From Pseudomonadota bacterium (GTDB taxonomy: Bacteria; Pseudomonadota; Gammaproteobacteria; Enterobacterales; Enterobacteriaceae), in assembly GCA_023454395.1 (NCBI GenBank), contig JAEYFY010000233.1, forward strand, positions 1-8,830: 8,830 nt of DNA, given 5' to 3'. A program made the position numbers and the translations under genes. This document shows, one piece after another, positions 1-8,830 of the stretch; positions within the stretch are counted from its first letter, which is position 1, and each line of letters begins with the position of its first letter. The notes under the pieces are model-generated. The model saw nothing but the letters and a program-made list of their open reading frames with translations, did no database searches and was not told the DNA's origin.

Positions 1-272
<272 letters not shown>

Positions 273-293
273 AATCTAATCTAGGTTAGATTG

Positions 294-322
294 AAATGCC
301 CTCCATTGTGAGGGCATTTTTT
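294..322 (+). terminator. rpoC intrinsic terminator
   Basis: A perfect 10-bp stem (AAATGCCCTC at 294-303 with GAGGGCATTT at 310-319) closes a 6-nt loop and runs into a T-tract (317-322). It lies 21 nt after the rpoC stop and should end the rpoBC transcript. A second small hairpin just ahead of it (AATCTAA 273-279 with TTAGATT 286-292) begins right after the stop codon and may be a 3'-end structure or a pausing aid. Confidence 0.93.
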
Positions 323-348
323 GTTTCTGTTCTACATAAGTAGGCGAA

Positions 349-1707
349 ATGATGAGAGTAATAGCGAATAGTTTGATTATTCTATGTTTTATTTTTACTG
401 GATTTGCTTCAGCAGTGCCCTATGAACGAGGCATTCCAACAGAAGCTCAATGGGATTTAAAAACCCCCATCACAACACTGATGCAACTACGTCAACAAAA
501 AACGCTATATGCGTTTGTGGGGGATAAATTGCGGCCTGTTGCAGAGCTTTGCCCTAATCAAGGTTTTTATGCATCAGTTGCGAAGGGGGATTACCACAAA
601 ATACAATTTGGAAATGCCCAAGGTTATCTTGAAGCGGGCTATCTAGAAGATGGCTATTTTGAAGATATTGCCTCAATGAAACCGGATAAGAAAACACGTT
701 TCTTATCAGATAGTACGAAGAAAACCGATTATCCTATCTACGAATATTTAATTACGACAAAAAATACGCCCATCTATAGTGATAAAGATATTGCTAGCCC
801 ACAAATAGCGACACTCTTACCCAATTTACGTTATCCCGTGTTATCTCGCACAATAAAAGAAGATATTAATGAAAGTAAAATCAATTGGTTTGAAATCTCT
901 TTAGGTGATCGCTTAGGTTATATTTCATCAAGGGATGTAAAACCTGATTTAGGAATACCGGTACTTACTTATCACCATATTCTTAAAGCAACGGAAAACC
1001 ATAATTTTCGCCATACATCAACAACAACATCATTAACTGCCTTTACAGAGCAGATGAATTATTTAAAAGAAGCTGGATACGAAACGCTTTCGCTTAATCA
1101 AGTGGCTGGCTATTTAAATAAGAGTGTTAATTTGCCAGGCAAAGCGGTTGCATTAACATTTGATGATGGTTTGCAATCCGTTTATCGCTATGCTTATCCT
1201 CTTTTAAAAGAAAATGGTCAACGAGCAACACTATTTGTTATCTCATCACGAATAAAATCCAAAACACCTAAGTGGGCGCCTAATTCATTACAATTTATGA
1301 GTTGGCAGTCACTTAAATCGAGCCGTGATGTTTTTGATATCCAATCGCACTCCCATTTTTTACATCGTTTAGATAATAATAAAAAACCTATCATTTTTAG
1401 CCGCCAGTCCCACACGATTATATTAGATTTACAACGCTCACAACGTGTATTGCGATTATTAAATCCACATCAATATGCCTTTGCATATCCTTTCGGTGGA
1501 TATAATCAAAGGGCAATTACGGCAGTCAAAGCGTCTGGTATGACATTGGCGGTAACAACTCAACAAGGAAAAGTTCGTCTAGGTGATCCTCCTTTTGCGC
1601 TAAAACGGCTCTATGCTTTGAGTACAGATCCTATTGAGAAATTTGCCAGAATGGTGGGTAATGATGAATATGAAGTCGTTAATAAAAATATCGTTGTTGA
1701 TAAATAA
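349..1707 (+). CDS. Secreted polysaccharide deacetylase with SH3b-like N-terminal region
   Basis: The 452-residue product is predicted to be an exported metal-dependent de-N-acetylase. It opens with a signal peptide (hydrophobic residues about 6-20, likely cleaved after ASA at 20-22) and has no lipobox cysteine. Residues about 50-105 and 138-200 look like two bacterial SH3 (SH3b) modules, inferred from short beta-rich repeats ending in GYLEAGYLE and LGYISSRDVKP. The NodB domain follows: PVLTYHHIL at 204-212, TFDDG at 270-274 (D272 as base, D273 as metal ligand), H334 and H339 as metal ligands with the spacing used in PgaB, and FAYPFGGYN at 378-386. All key catalytic positions appear intact. 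The C-terminal hydrolase domain of E. coli PgaB is absent, and there are no pga genes nearby. The substrate is unknown; an exopolysaccharide or peptidoglycan are both possible. Start codons ATG 349 and ATG 352 are adjacent; TAGGCGA at 341-347 is the likely ribosome site and would fit 352 better. Confidence 0.88.
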   Translation: MMRVIANSLIILCFIFTGFASAVPYERGIPTEAQWDLKTPITTLMQLRQQKTLYAFVGDKLRPVAELCPNQGFYASVAKGDYHKIQFGNAQGYLEAGYLEDGYFEDIASMKPDKKTRFLSDSTKKTDYPIYEYLITTKNTPIYSDKDIASPQIATLLPNLRYPVLSRTIKEDINESKINWFEISLGDRLGYISSRDVKPDLGIPVLTYHHILKATENHNFRHTSTTTSLTAFTEQMNYLKEAGYETLSLNQVAGYLNKSVNLPGKAVALTFDDGLQSVYRYAYPLLKENGQRATLFVISSRIKSKTPKWAPNSLQFMSWQSLKSSRDVFDIQSHSHFLHRLDNNKKPIIFSRQSHTIILDLQRSQRVLRLLNPHQYAFAYPFGGYNQRAITAVKASGMTLAVTTQQGKVRLGDPPFALKRLYALSTDPIEKFARMVGNDEYEVVNKNIVVDK

Positions 1708-1730
1708 TTAAAAATAAAATTTATAATCTT

Positions 1731-1766
1731 AAAAAATACCTTTGATATTTATTGAAGGTATTTTTT
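1731..1766 (+). terminator. Terminator of the deacetylase gene
   Basis: A perfect 12-bp stem (AAAAAATACCTT at 1731-1742 with AAGGTATTTTTT at 1755-1766) surrounds a 12-nt loop and starts 23 nt after the deacetylase stop. The T-run on one arm and A-run on the other mean it could work on both strands. It separates the deacetylase and Rpn genes into different transcripts. Confidence 0.88.
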
Positions 1767-1887
1767 ATTTTCCTCTAACTTATTCAGTTAAGATCAATAA
1801 ATAACTCATATTTTTCAGATAATTATGATGATTTTTTAGTAAGAGAAATACATTTTTTTCTGTAAGCTGGCAGTCCAAATTCGGCAT

Positions 1888-1891
1888 GGAG
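1888..1891 (+). promoter_or_regulatory. Ribosome binding site that sets the Rpn-family start
   Basis: GGAG lies 6 nt before ATG 1898. This favours 1898 over the upstream in-frame ATG at 1886, which the GGAG itself overlaps and which has no purine-rich site of its own. Confidence 0.75.
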
Positions 1892-1897
1892 TCAGCT

Positions 1898-2938
1898 ATG
1901 AATAAATCCATATCAATTTCTACTCATGATTCTGCATTCAAACGTTTTATGATGACTGTCAGTAATGCGAAAGACTTTTTCTTTATCCACTTATCTGAAG
2001 AATTAAAAAGCCAGTGTGACTTTTCGACTTTGCAATTACAGAATTCTTCTTTTATTGATATAAAATTACGTTCTCGTATGTCTGATATTTTATATTTGGT
2101 GAAAACCAAAGAGGGCGATGTTCCCATTTATTTACTTGTAGAACATCAATCTAGACCTGATAAAATGATAGCTTGGCGTATGATGCACTATGCATTTTGC
2201 ACCATGAATCAGCATTTACAGCAAGGTTATAAATCTTTGCCTCTCGTTGTTCCAATCTTGTTTTATCATGGAAAGAAGAAACCTTATCCTTTTCCTGTTA
2301 ATTGGATGAAATGTTTTCCACTTTCTTCACTTGCTAATCAACTTTATTCTAATGACTTCTCTTTAATTGATTTGACCTCAATTAATGACGATATTTTGCT
2401 GACACATAAAAAAGCGGCAGTAATGGAAATTGCGATGAAACACGTTAATAGTTGTAAAGATATTAATCAGATTGCAATGCTGCTATCAAAAGCAATAAAT
2501 CAGAAAAACTGCAGAGATGAAGACACTGTTGCTGTTGTACAATATTTATTCTCAATCATGGATGCATCAGATTTTGAATTCATCATAAATAAGATAGCTG
2601 AACAAGTAGATAACCATAGAGAGACAATTATGAATATAGCGTGGAGATTAGAAAATAAAGGATTTAAATTAGGTATAGATGAAGGGTTTGAAATAGGAAA
2701 AAATGAAGGTATTGAATTAGGAAAAACGGTAGGTATCGAATTAGGAAAAACGGTAGGTATTGAATTAGGAAAAACGGTAGGTATCGAATTAGGAAAAACA
2801 GTAGGTATTGAAATAGGAAGAAAATCAGTGCAGTTAGAATTGGCAAAAAATTTATTAAAAGAAAACTTTGATCTTTCATTTATCGAAAGAGTATCTGGTT
2901 TAAGTATACAAGAAATTGAAGAATTGACCGTAGCATGA
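1898..2938 (+). CDS. Rpn/YhgA-like family PD-(D/E)XK nuclease (putative transposase family)
   Basis: The 346-residue product belongs to the family annotated as recombination-promoting nuclease or putative transposase (RpnA-E of E. coli). The N-terminus has the family's HDSAFKRFM signature (10-18). The nuclease core is visible as D63 in MSDILYLV and E82-x-Q84 in VPIYLLVEHQSRPDKM, followed by R94, H98 and Y99, and by VPILFYHG at 118-125. Together D63, E82 and Q84 form the Asp/Glu-x-Gln variant of the PD-(D/E)XK site, so the enzyme looks intact. Residues 255-310 are an octad repeat of the type G-I-E-L-G-K-x-x. The end (LAKNLLKENF...GLSIQEIEEL) is the helical tail common in the family. E. coli members are reported as DNA nucleases that raise RecA-independent recombination; there are no IS ends or partner transposase here, so the gene is probably a stand-alone copy. 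Its DNA is clearly A+T-rich, compatible with acquisition, but its neighbours are A+T-rich too. The chosen start rests on the GGAG at 1888. Confidence 0.9.
   Translation: MNKSISISTHDSAFKRFMMTVSNAKDFFFIHLSEELKSQCDFSTLQLQNSSFIDIKLRSRMSDILYLVKTKEGDVPIYLLVEHQSRPDKMIAWRMMHYAFCTMNQHLQQGYKSLPLVVPILFYHGKKKPYPFPVNWMKCFPLSSLANQLYSNDFSLIDLTSINDDILLTHKKAAVMEIAMKHVNSCKDINQIAMLLSKAINQKNCRDEDTVAVVQYLFSIMDASDFEFIINKIAEQVDNHRETIMNIAWRLENKGFKLGIDEGFEIGKNEGIELGKTVGIELGKTVGIELGKTVGIELGKTVGIEIGRKSVQLELAKNLLKENFDLSFIERVSGLSIQEIEELTVA
2660..2827 (+). repeat. In-frame 24-bp tandem repeat inside the Rpn-family gene
   Basis: Seven consecutive 24-nt units encode seven octads. The first two (2660-2683, 2684-2707) and the last (2804-2827) are diverged. 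The four central ones, starting at 2708, 2732, 2756 and 2780, are nearly identical. Units 1 and 3 of these four are the same over all 24 nt; units 2 and 4 share an ATC codon where 1 and 3 have ATT, and differ from each other only at 2752 (G) versus 2800 (A). The pattern indicates a 48-bp duplication of a two-unit block. Because 24 is a multiple of three, gain or loss of units changes the protein by 8 residues without a frameshift. Confidence 0.95.
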
Positions 2939-3036
2939 TAATGCATAATAAATAGAATTCGATAAAAATAATAACAGATGTTCTAATTTGTTTTTCTAGT
3001 TAATTGCTAAATTCTAAAAAAATTAATATATAGTAT

Positions 3037-3059
3037 GTAATACCGTTATTACCTTTTTT
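3037..3059 (+). terminator. Possible weak terminator after the Rpn-family gene
   Basis: GTAATA (3037-3042) and TATTAC (3047-3052) can form a 6-bp stem with loop CCGT, followed by a T-run at 3054-3059. The stem is A+T-rich and weak. The rest of the 230-nt spacer (2939-3168) is A+T-rich with no gene that I can see. Confidence 0.45.
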
Positions 3060-3102
3060 AATTATTTTTTATTAAGTATTTTTTATTATTAATTCTTTTA
3101 AT

Positions 3103-3149
3103 AAAAACCACCCTTGTTATTTTTAATTAAATAAATTAAAGGTGGTTTT
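3103..3149 (-). terminator. Terminator of the thi operon (possibly bidirectional)
   Basis: On the minus strand, AAAACCACC (from 3149 to 3141) pairs with GGTGGTTTT (3112 to 3104), with further A-T pairs inside and an A+T-rich loop. The arm ends in a T-run (A-run 3103-3107 on +). It begins 20 nt after the thiH stop. The A/T-rich arms would let it also stop rightward transcripts from the Rpn gene. Confidence 0.85.
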
Positions 3150-3168
3150 ATATTATTTAAATTTTTAA

Positions 3169-4287
3169 TTAACGACCCAAGTAATTATCCCAGTCCTTCC
3201 ATACAGGTTGTAATCCTCGCTCTTTTAATACGTTAATAACATCATTTACATGGCGATTATCATTAGGTGAAAACTGTTCTAACTCTTCATTACTATCAGA
3301 ATATCCACCGGGTTGAGTTTTAGATCCTGCACTAATGTTATTAATGGCTAATGGCACCGTGTTATCGCGAAAATAAGGTGATTCTCGTGTTGAAAGTGAA
3401 AGCTCCACATCCGGTGCTAAAATGCGAAAAGCACAGATAAGTTGTACTAATTCTGCTTCACTCATTACCGATGCAGGGCTAAGCCCACCAGCGCAAGGGC
3501 GTAACCGAGGAAAAGAGATAGAATAACGACTTTTCCAATAGCGTTTTTGTAAGAACAAGAGATGTTCTGCCACCATATAGCAATCGCTACGCCACTGGCT
3601 TGAAAGGCCAATCAATGCACCTAATCCAATCTTATCAATGCCTGCTTGCCCTAATCTATCCGGTGTTTGCAGCCGCCAGTGAAAATCTTGTTTTTTGCCT
3701 TTTAGATGATGAAGCTGATAAGTGGGTTCATGATAGGTTTCTTGATAAACCATCACGCCATCAATGCCTAGTGTTTTTAATTCTGCATATTCTTCTGTTG
3801 CAAGAGGTTGTACTTCCATCATTAATAAACTGAAATACTGTCGAATGAGAGGGATGTACTGGCGAAAATAATCCATACCCACTTTTCTTTGGTGCTCTCC
3901 AGTCACTAATAACAAGCTATCAAAACCTAATTGCCTGATACTATTACATTCGGCAACTATTTCAGTTTCATTTAATGTTTTACGTTTAATGGCATTACTC
4001 ATTGAAAAACCACAATAAGTACAGTCATTCGCACATAAATTAGAAAGATAAAGCGGCACATACAGCCCCACTACATTACCAAAACGTTGTCGAGTGAGTT
4101 GTTGAGCGCGTTGTGCCATTGGCTCTAAATAATGTCGCCCCGCAGGCGAAATCAATGCCATAAAATCATCAAGCGTAAGGGAATGGCGATTTAATGCGGC
4201 TTCAACATCTGCATTAGTTTTACTATTGAGTTTTAATGTAATGTCGTCCCAGTCGAGTTGTTGCCAATAATCAGAAAAAGTGTCCAT
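3169..4287 (-). CDS. thiH: 2-iminoacetate synthase (tyrosine lyase)
   Basis: ThiH is a radical SAM enzyme that cleaves tyrosine to p-cresol and dehydroglycine (2-iminoacetate), the glycine-derived unit used by ThiG. The iron-sulfur cluster motif CxxxCxxC is seen at C85, C89 and C92 in CANDCTYCGFS. GLGALIGLSSQWR and the SFPRLRPCAGG segment are typical of the family, and 372 residues compares with about 377 in E. coli. It is the last gene of the operon. Its ATG shares the base at 4287 with the thiG stop (TAATG), and GAGG at 4295-4298 lies 7 nt ahead inside thiG. Presence of thiH rather than the oxidase thiO fits a facultatively anaerobic enterobacterium. Confidence 0.97.
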   Translation of the reverse strand: MDTFSDYWQQLDWDDITLKLNSKTNADVEAALNRHSLTLDDFMALISPAGRHYLEPMAQRAQQLTRQRFGNVVGLYVPLYLSNLCANDCTYCGFSMSNAIKRKTLNETEIVAECNSIRQLGFDSLLLVTGEHQRKVGMDYFRQYIPLIRQYFSLLMMEVQPLATEEYAELKTLGIDGVMVYQETYHEPTYQLHHLKGKKQDFHWRLQTPDRLGQAGIDKIGLGALIGLSSQWRSDCYMVAEHLLFLQKRYWKSRYSISFPRLRPCAGGLSPASVMSEAELVQLICAFRILAPDVELSLSTRESPYFRDNTVPLAINNISAGSKTQPGGYSDSNEELEQFSPNDNRHVNDVINVLKERGLQPVWKDWDNYLGR

Positions 4288-5066
4288 TAGAATGCCTCTA
4301 AATATTGAGTTAATGGGCTAGAGGCTTGTGCTTGCATATTCACAACTGAAGTGGGTGTAGCAAGCCCTGATTGTCGAGCAAGTTCACCAGCATCAAGGGC
4401 TGCTTTAAAGGCTTGTGCCATTAGAACAGGATTTTTGGCAACCGCAATTGCGGTATTAACTAATACTGCATCAGCACCTAACTCTAAGGCTTCGAGTGCA
4501 TGACTTGGTGCGCCAATACCCGCATCAACAACAACAGGAATTGAGGCTTGTTCAATGATAATTCTTAGAAAATCACGAGTCTGTAAGCCTTGATTGGAGC
4601 CAATAGGAGAACCTAAAGGCATTACAGCGGCACAGCCAACTTCTTCTAAACGACGACATAAAACAGGATCCGCACTGCAATAAGGCAAAACAACAAACCC
4701 TTCTTTAACGAGGGTTTCAGCAGCTTTAAGTGTTTCAATAGGATCGGGTAATAAATATTTGGTGTCAGGATGAATTTCTAATTTTACCCAATGGGTACCA
4801 AAGGCTTCTTTAGCTAAACGAGCCGCAAAAACCGCTTCTTGTGCTGTTTTTGCACCTGATGTATTAGGTAATAATTTAACCCCTAATGATTTAAGTGGTG
4901 CGATTAAATCATCATTAGCATTCTTTAAATCCACCCGCTTCATTGCCATCGTTACTAATTGGCTACCCGAAGCTTTAATAGCTTCTGTCATTAGCGTTGG
5001 TGTTGCAAATTTTCCTGTACCTGTAAAAAGTCTAGATGCGAATGTTGTATCAGCAATTTTTAACAT
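4287..5066 (-). CDS. thiG: Thiazole synthase
   Basis: ThiG is a TIM-barrel enzyme that condenses 1-deoxy-D-xylulose 5-phosphate, dehydroglycine and sulfur from ThiS-thiocarboxylate to thiazole phosphate. From ATG 5066 it has 259 residues (about 256 in E. coli). LFTGTGKF at 13-20, LPNTSG at 66-71 and K95 in WVKLEIHPD (the lysine that forms the imine with DXP) are present. [13 protein letters not shown] and [11 protein letters not shown] form the phosphate-binding end. The reading frame stays open upstream to an ATG at 5168, but that would add 34 residues that overlap thiS and are foreign to the family, so I reject it. The gene starts 1 nt after the thiS stop. Confidence 0.97.
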   Translation of the reverse strand: MLKIADTTFASRLFTGTGKFATPTLMTEAIKASGSQLVTMAMKRVDLKNANDDLIAPLKSLGVKLLPNTSGAKTAQEAVFAARLAKEAFGTHWVKLEIHPDTKYLLPDPIETLKAAETLVKEGFVVLPYCSADPVLCRRLEEVGCAAVMPLGSPIGSNQGLQTRDFLRIIIEQASIPVVVDAGIGAPSHALEALELGADAVLVNTAIAVAKNPVLMAQAFKAALDAGELARQSGLATPTSVVNMQAQASSPLTQYLEAF

Positions 5067-5067
5067 A

Positions 5068-5268
5068 TCAGCCCCCTGCAATTGCTTGGAAGAGAAGAAT
5101 AGTATCGCCATCATTAATAAAATGTGTTTCCCAATTTTCACGGGGAACAATGGTTTCATTGATAGCAAGTGCTACACCAATGGATGGTTGCTCTAACTGA
5201 ATAAGGAGCTGACAGAGAGTGACAGGCATATCCAGAGAATATTGTTCGTCATTTACGGTAATGTTCAT
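5068..5268 (-). CDS. thiS: Sulfur carrier protein ThiS
   Basis: ThiS is a small ubiquitin-fold protein whose C-terminal glycine is adenylated by ThiF and turned into a thiocarboxylate, the sulfur source for thiazole. The 66-residue product equals the E. coli length, starts [12 protein letters not shown], and ends in AIAGG with the obligatory Gly-Gly. A longer in-frame opening to 5325 exists but extends into thiF. The ATG at 5268 overlaps the thiF stop (ATGA, 4 nt) and has GAGGGG at 5273-5278, which decides the start. Confidence 0.96.
   Translation of the reverse strand: MNITVNDEQYSLDMPVTLCQLLIQLEQPSIGVALAINETIVPRENWETHFINDGDTILLFQAIAGG
5072..5077 (-). promoter_or_regulatory. thiG ribosome binding site inside the thiS Gly-Gly codons
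   Basis: AGGGGG on the minus strand lies 5 nt before the thiG ATG. Its G-run is the GGG GGC pair that encodes the essential C-terminal Gly-Gly of ThiS. The one stretch serves both as coding sequence and as the site that fixes the thiG start. Confidence 0.8.
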
Positions 5269-6007
5269 GCTACCCCTCGACAAACAGGACATGTTTTTGA
5301 TGGTGTTAAATGCAAAGTACTCCAATTTTGTTTTCTACCATCGAAAAGGCGGAGTTTTCCACTTAGAGAGCAAGGTAAACCAGAAAGCAATTTAATTGCT
5401 TCAAGTGCCTGAAGTGTGCCAATCACGCCCACAACAGGACCTAGAATTCCGGCTGTTCTGCAATTTCTTTGTGGTTCAGTCTCATCAGGATAAAGGCAGT
5501 GATAGCAACCGTGAGTAAAAGGAGGTTCAAACACCATAAGCTGACCACTAAACCCTACGGCACTGCCACTAATAAGCGGAGTTTGCTGTGCAACACAAGC
5601 ACGATTAATCGCTTGGCGTGTGAGCATGTTATCGGTGCAATCTAAAACTAAATCGACCTTTTTAACTAATTTAGATAATGAATCATCATCAATACGTTGT
5701 TTATAAGAGGTAATTTTTATATCTGGATTTAGCGCAAGTAGAGATTGCTTTGCGACCTCTGATTTTGCATCAGGAATATCTTGAGTACGATAAAGAATTT
5801 GACGTTGTAGATTAGAGACATGTAACTCATCATCATCCACTAAAATAAGCTCACCAATACCTGCACCAGCAAGATAAAGTGATGCGGGAGAGCCTAATCC
5901 ACCAAGCCCAATAATCAGTACTTTTGCTTGTTGAAGTTTGTTTTGACCTTCTAAGCCAATATCTTCTAACATTACTTGTCGGCTATAACGCATAAAATCA
6001 TTATCAT

Positions 6008-6014
<7 letters not shown>
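5265..6014 (-). CDS. thiF: Sulfur carrier protein ThiS adenylyltransferase
   Basis: ThiF is an E1-like enzyme that uses ATP to adenylate the ThiS C-terminus, the activating step before sulfur transfer. The 249 residues (about 251 in E. coli) start with the family's [10 protein letters not shown] segment. The nucleotide-binding GLGGLG is at 36-41, the adenylation site RQ at 71-72 within NLQRQILY, and D127 in LDCTDN. Zinc ligands C170, C173 (CYHC) and C242, C245 (CPVC) are all present. C185 in [13 protein letters not shown] corresponds to the cysteine linked to ThiS in E. coli. The start overlaps the thiE end by 7 nt, with AGGA (6023-6026) 8 nt upstream. Confidence 0.97.
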
Positions 6015-8653
<2,639 letters not shown>

Positions 8654-8741
8654 TGTCTGGAGGTCGCAGGGAGTATCGACAGATAGGTGTATATAGATGT
8701 GTAAAAAATATACGCAATGAAGCTATCAAAAGGTCGAATCA

Positions 8742-8830
8742 CTCTTGTTCCCTTCGCGGGTATTAACCCGATCAGGTTCCGCGGATCCCGAATTAACGGT
8801 CTCAGCCTGTGTTTATAATAGCCTTATAAA
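8742..8830 (-). ncRNA. TPP riboswitch (THI box), 5' edge cut by the window end
   Basis: The conserved core of the thiamine pyrophosphate aptamer is clear on the minus strand: GGCTGAGA (8807 to 8800), ACCTGATC (8777 to 8770), the P5-like hairpin CGGGTTAATACCCG (8770 to 8757), GCGAAGGGAA and the P1 3' arm ending in CAAGAG (8747 to 8742). It closely resembles the E. coli thiC leader. The P1 5' arm and the usual GGGGTGC are not visible and must lie beyond 8830. A hairpin TTTATA/TATAAA (8830-8825 with 8817-8812) sits where P2 is extended. The aptamer ends about 150 nt before thiC and should repress the whole operon on TPP binding. Confidence 0.93.

Noticed and set aside
1886..1897. Upstream ATG for the Rpn-family gene
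   Set aside because: It overlaps the GGAG that serves ATG 1898 and lacks a site of its own.
1767..1897. Promoter for the Rpn-family gene (TATGAT at 1824-1829)
   Set aside because: A -10-like hexamer is present but no matching -35; in DNA this A+T-rich such hits are common by chance.
2660..2827. CRISPR-like array
   Set aside because: Units are directly adjacent with no spacers and encode a regular protein octad.
2664..2879. 71-codon minus-strand opening resembling a repeated membrane protein (FFLIRYLP-type units)
   Set aside because: The hydrophobic look comes from reading the A+T-rich repeat backwards; no independent support.
1898..2938. Complete insertion sequence
   Set aside because: Despite the family's transposase label, I find no terminal inverted repeats or target duplications, and the domain is nuclease-type.
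2500..2946. 148-codon opening on the minus strand with repeated SIPTVFPN units
   Set aside because: It is the antisense of the Rpn gene. The 24-bp repeat has no stop in this frame and keeps it open; no ribosome site or known domain is seen.
5067..5168. Upstream extension of thiG with a signal-peptide-like stretch ([13 protein letters not shown])
   Set aside because: It is thiS read in another frame. ThiG is cytosolic, and the start at 5066 has a strong ribosome site and the family length.
5269..5325. Longer thiS start
   Set aside because: The added 19 residues lie in the thiF end; the 66-residue form matches the family and has its own ribosome site.

Overview
The window is chromosomal DNA from an enterobacterium, most likely Proteus or a close Morganellaceae relative. 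This rests on the rpoC tail, the thiCEFSGH gene order and the E. coli-like thiamine proteins, all in visibly A+T-rich DNA. Genus is inferred by eye; no database search was run.

Layout on the + strand, left to right: (1) the last 89 codons of rpoC (RNA polymerase beta') and a strong intrinsic terminator; (2) a secreted NodB-type polysaccharide deacetylase with an SH3b-like N-terminal region (349-1707) and its own terminator; (3) a PD-(D/E)XK nuclease of the Rpn/YhgA-like family (1898-2938), whose C-terminal part carries a tandem 24-bp repeat, followed by an A+T-rich spacer.

Layout on the - strand, read from right to left: a thiC TPP riboswitch whose 5' edge is cut by the window end (8742-8830), a leader of about 150 nt, then the compact operon thiC-thiE-thiF-thiS-thiG-thiH, ending at a terminator (3103-3149) that faces the Rpn gene. 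All six junctions are overlapping or separated by at most one base, which implies one transcript and translational coupling.

How the genes work together: ThiC makes the pyrimidine HMP-P from AIR. ThiF adenylates the C-terminal Gly-Gly of ThiS so it can become a thiocarboxylate sulfur carrier. ThiH makes dehydroglycine from tyrosine. ThiG joins dehydroglycine, DXP and ThiS sulfur into the thiazole phosphate. ThiE couples thiazole and pyrimidine to thiamine phosphate. The riboswitch shuts the operon down when TPP is plentiful.

Most of the window is well-understood housekeeping sequence. The less ordinary parts are the two accessory genes between rpoC and thiH: the deacetylase, which has no obvious partner operon, and the Rpn gene with a recently duplicated repeat. 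A candidate ribosome-site-sequestering helix in the thiC leader is also worth testing. I see no convincing new multi-gene system.
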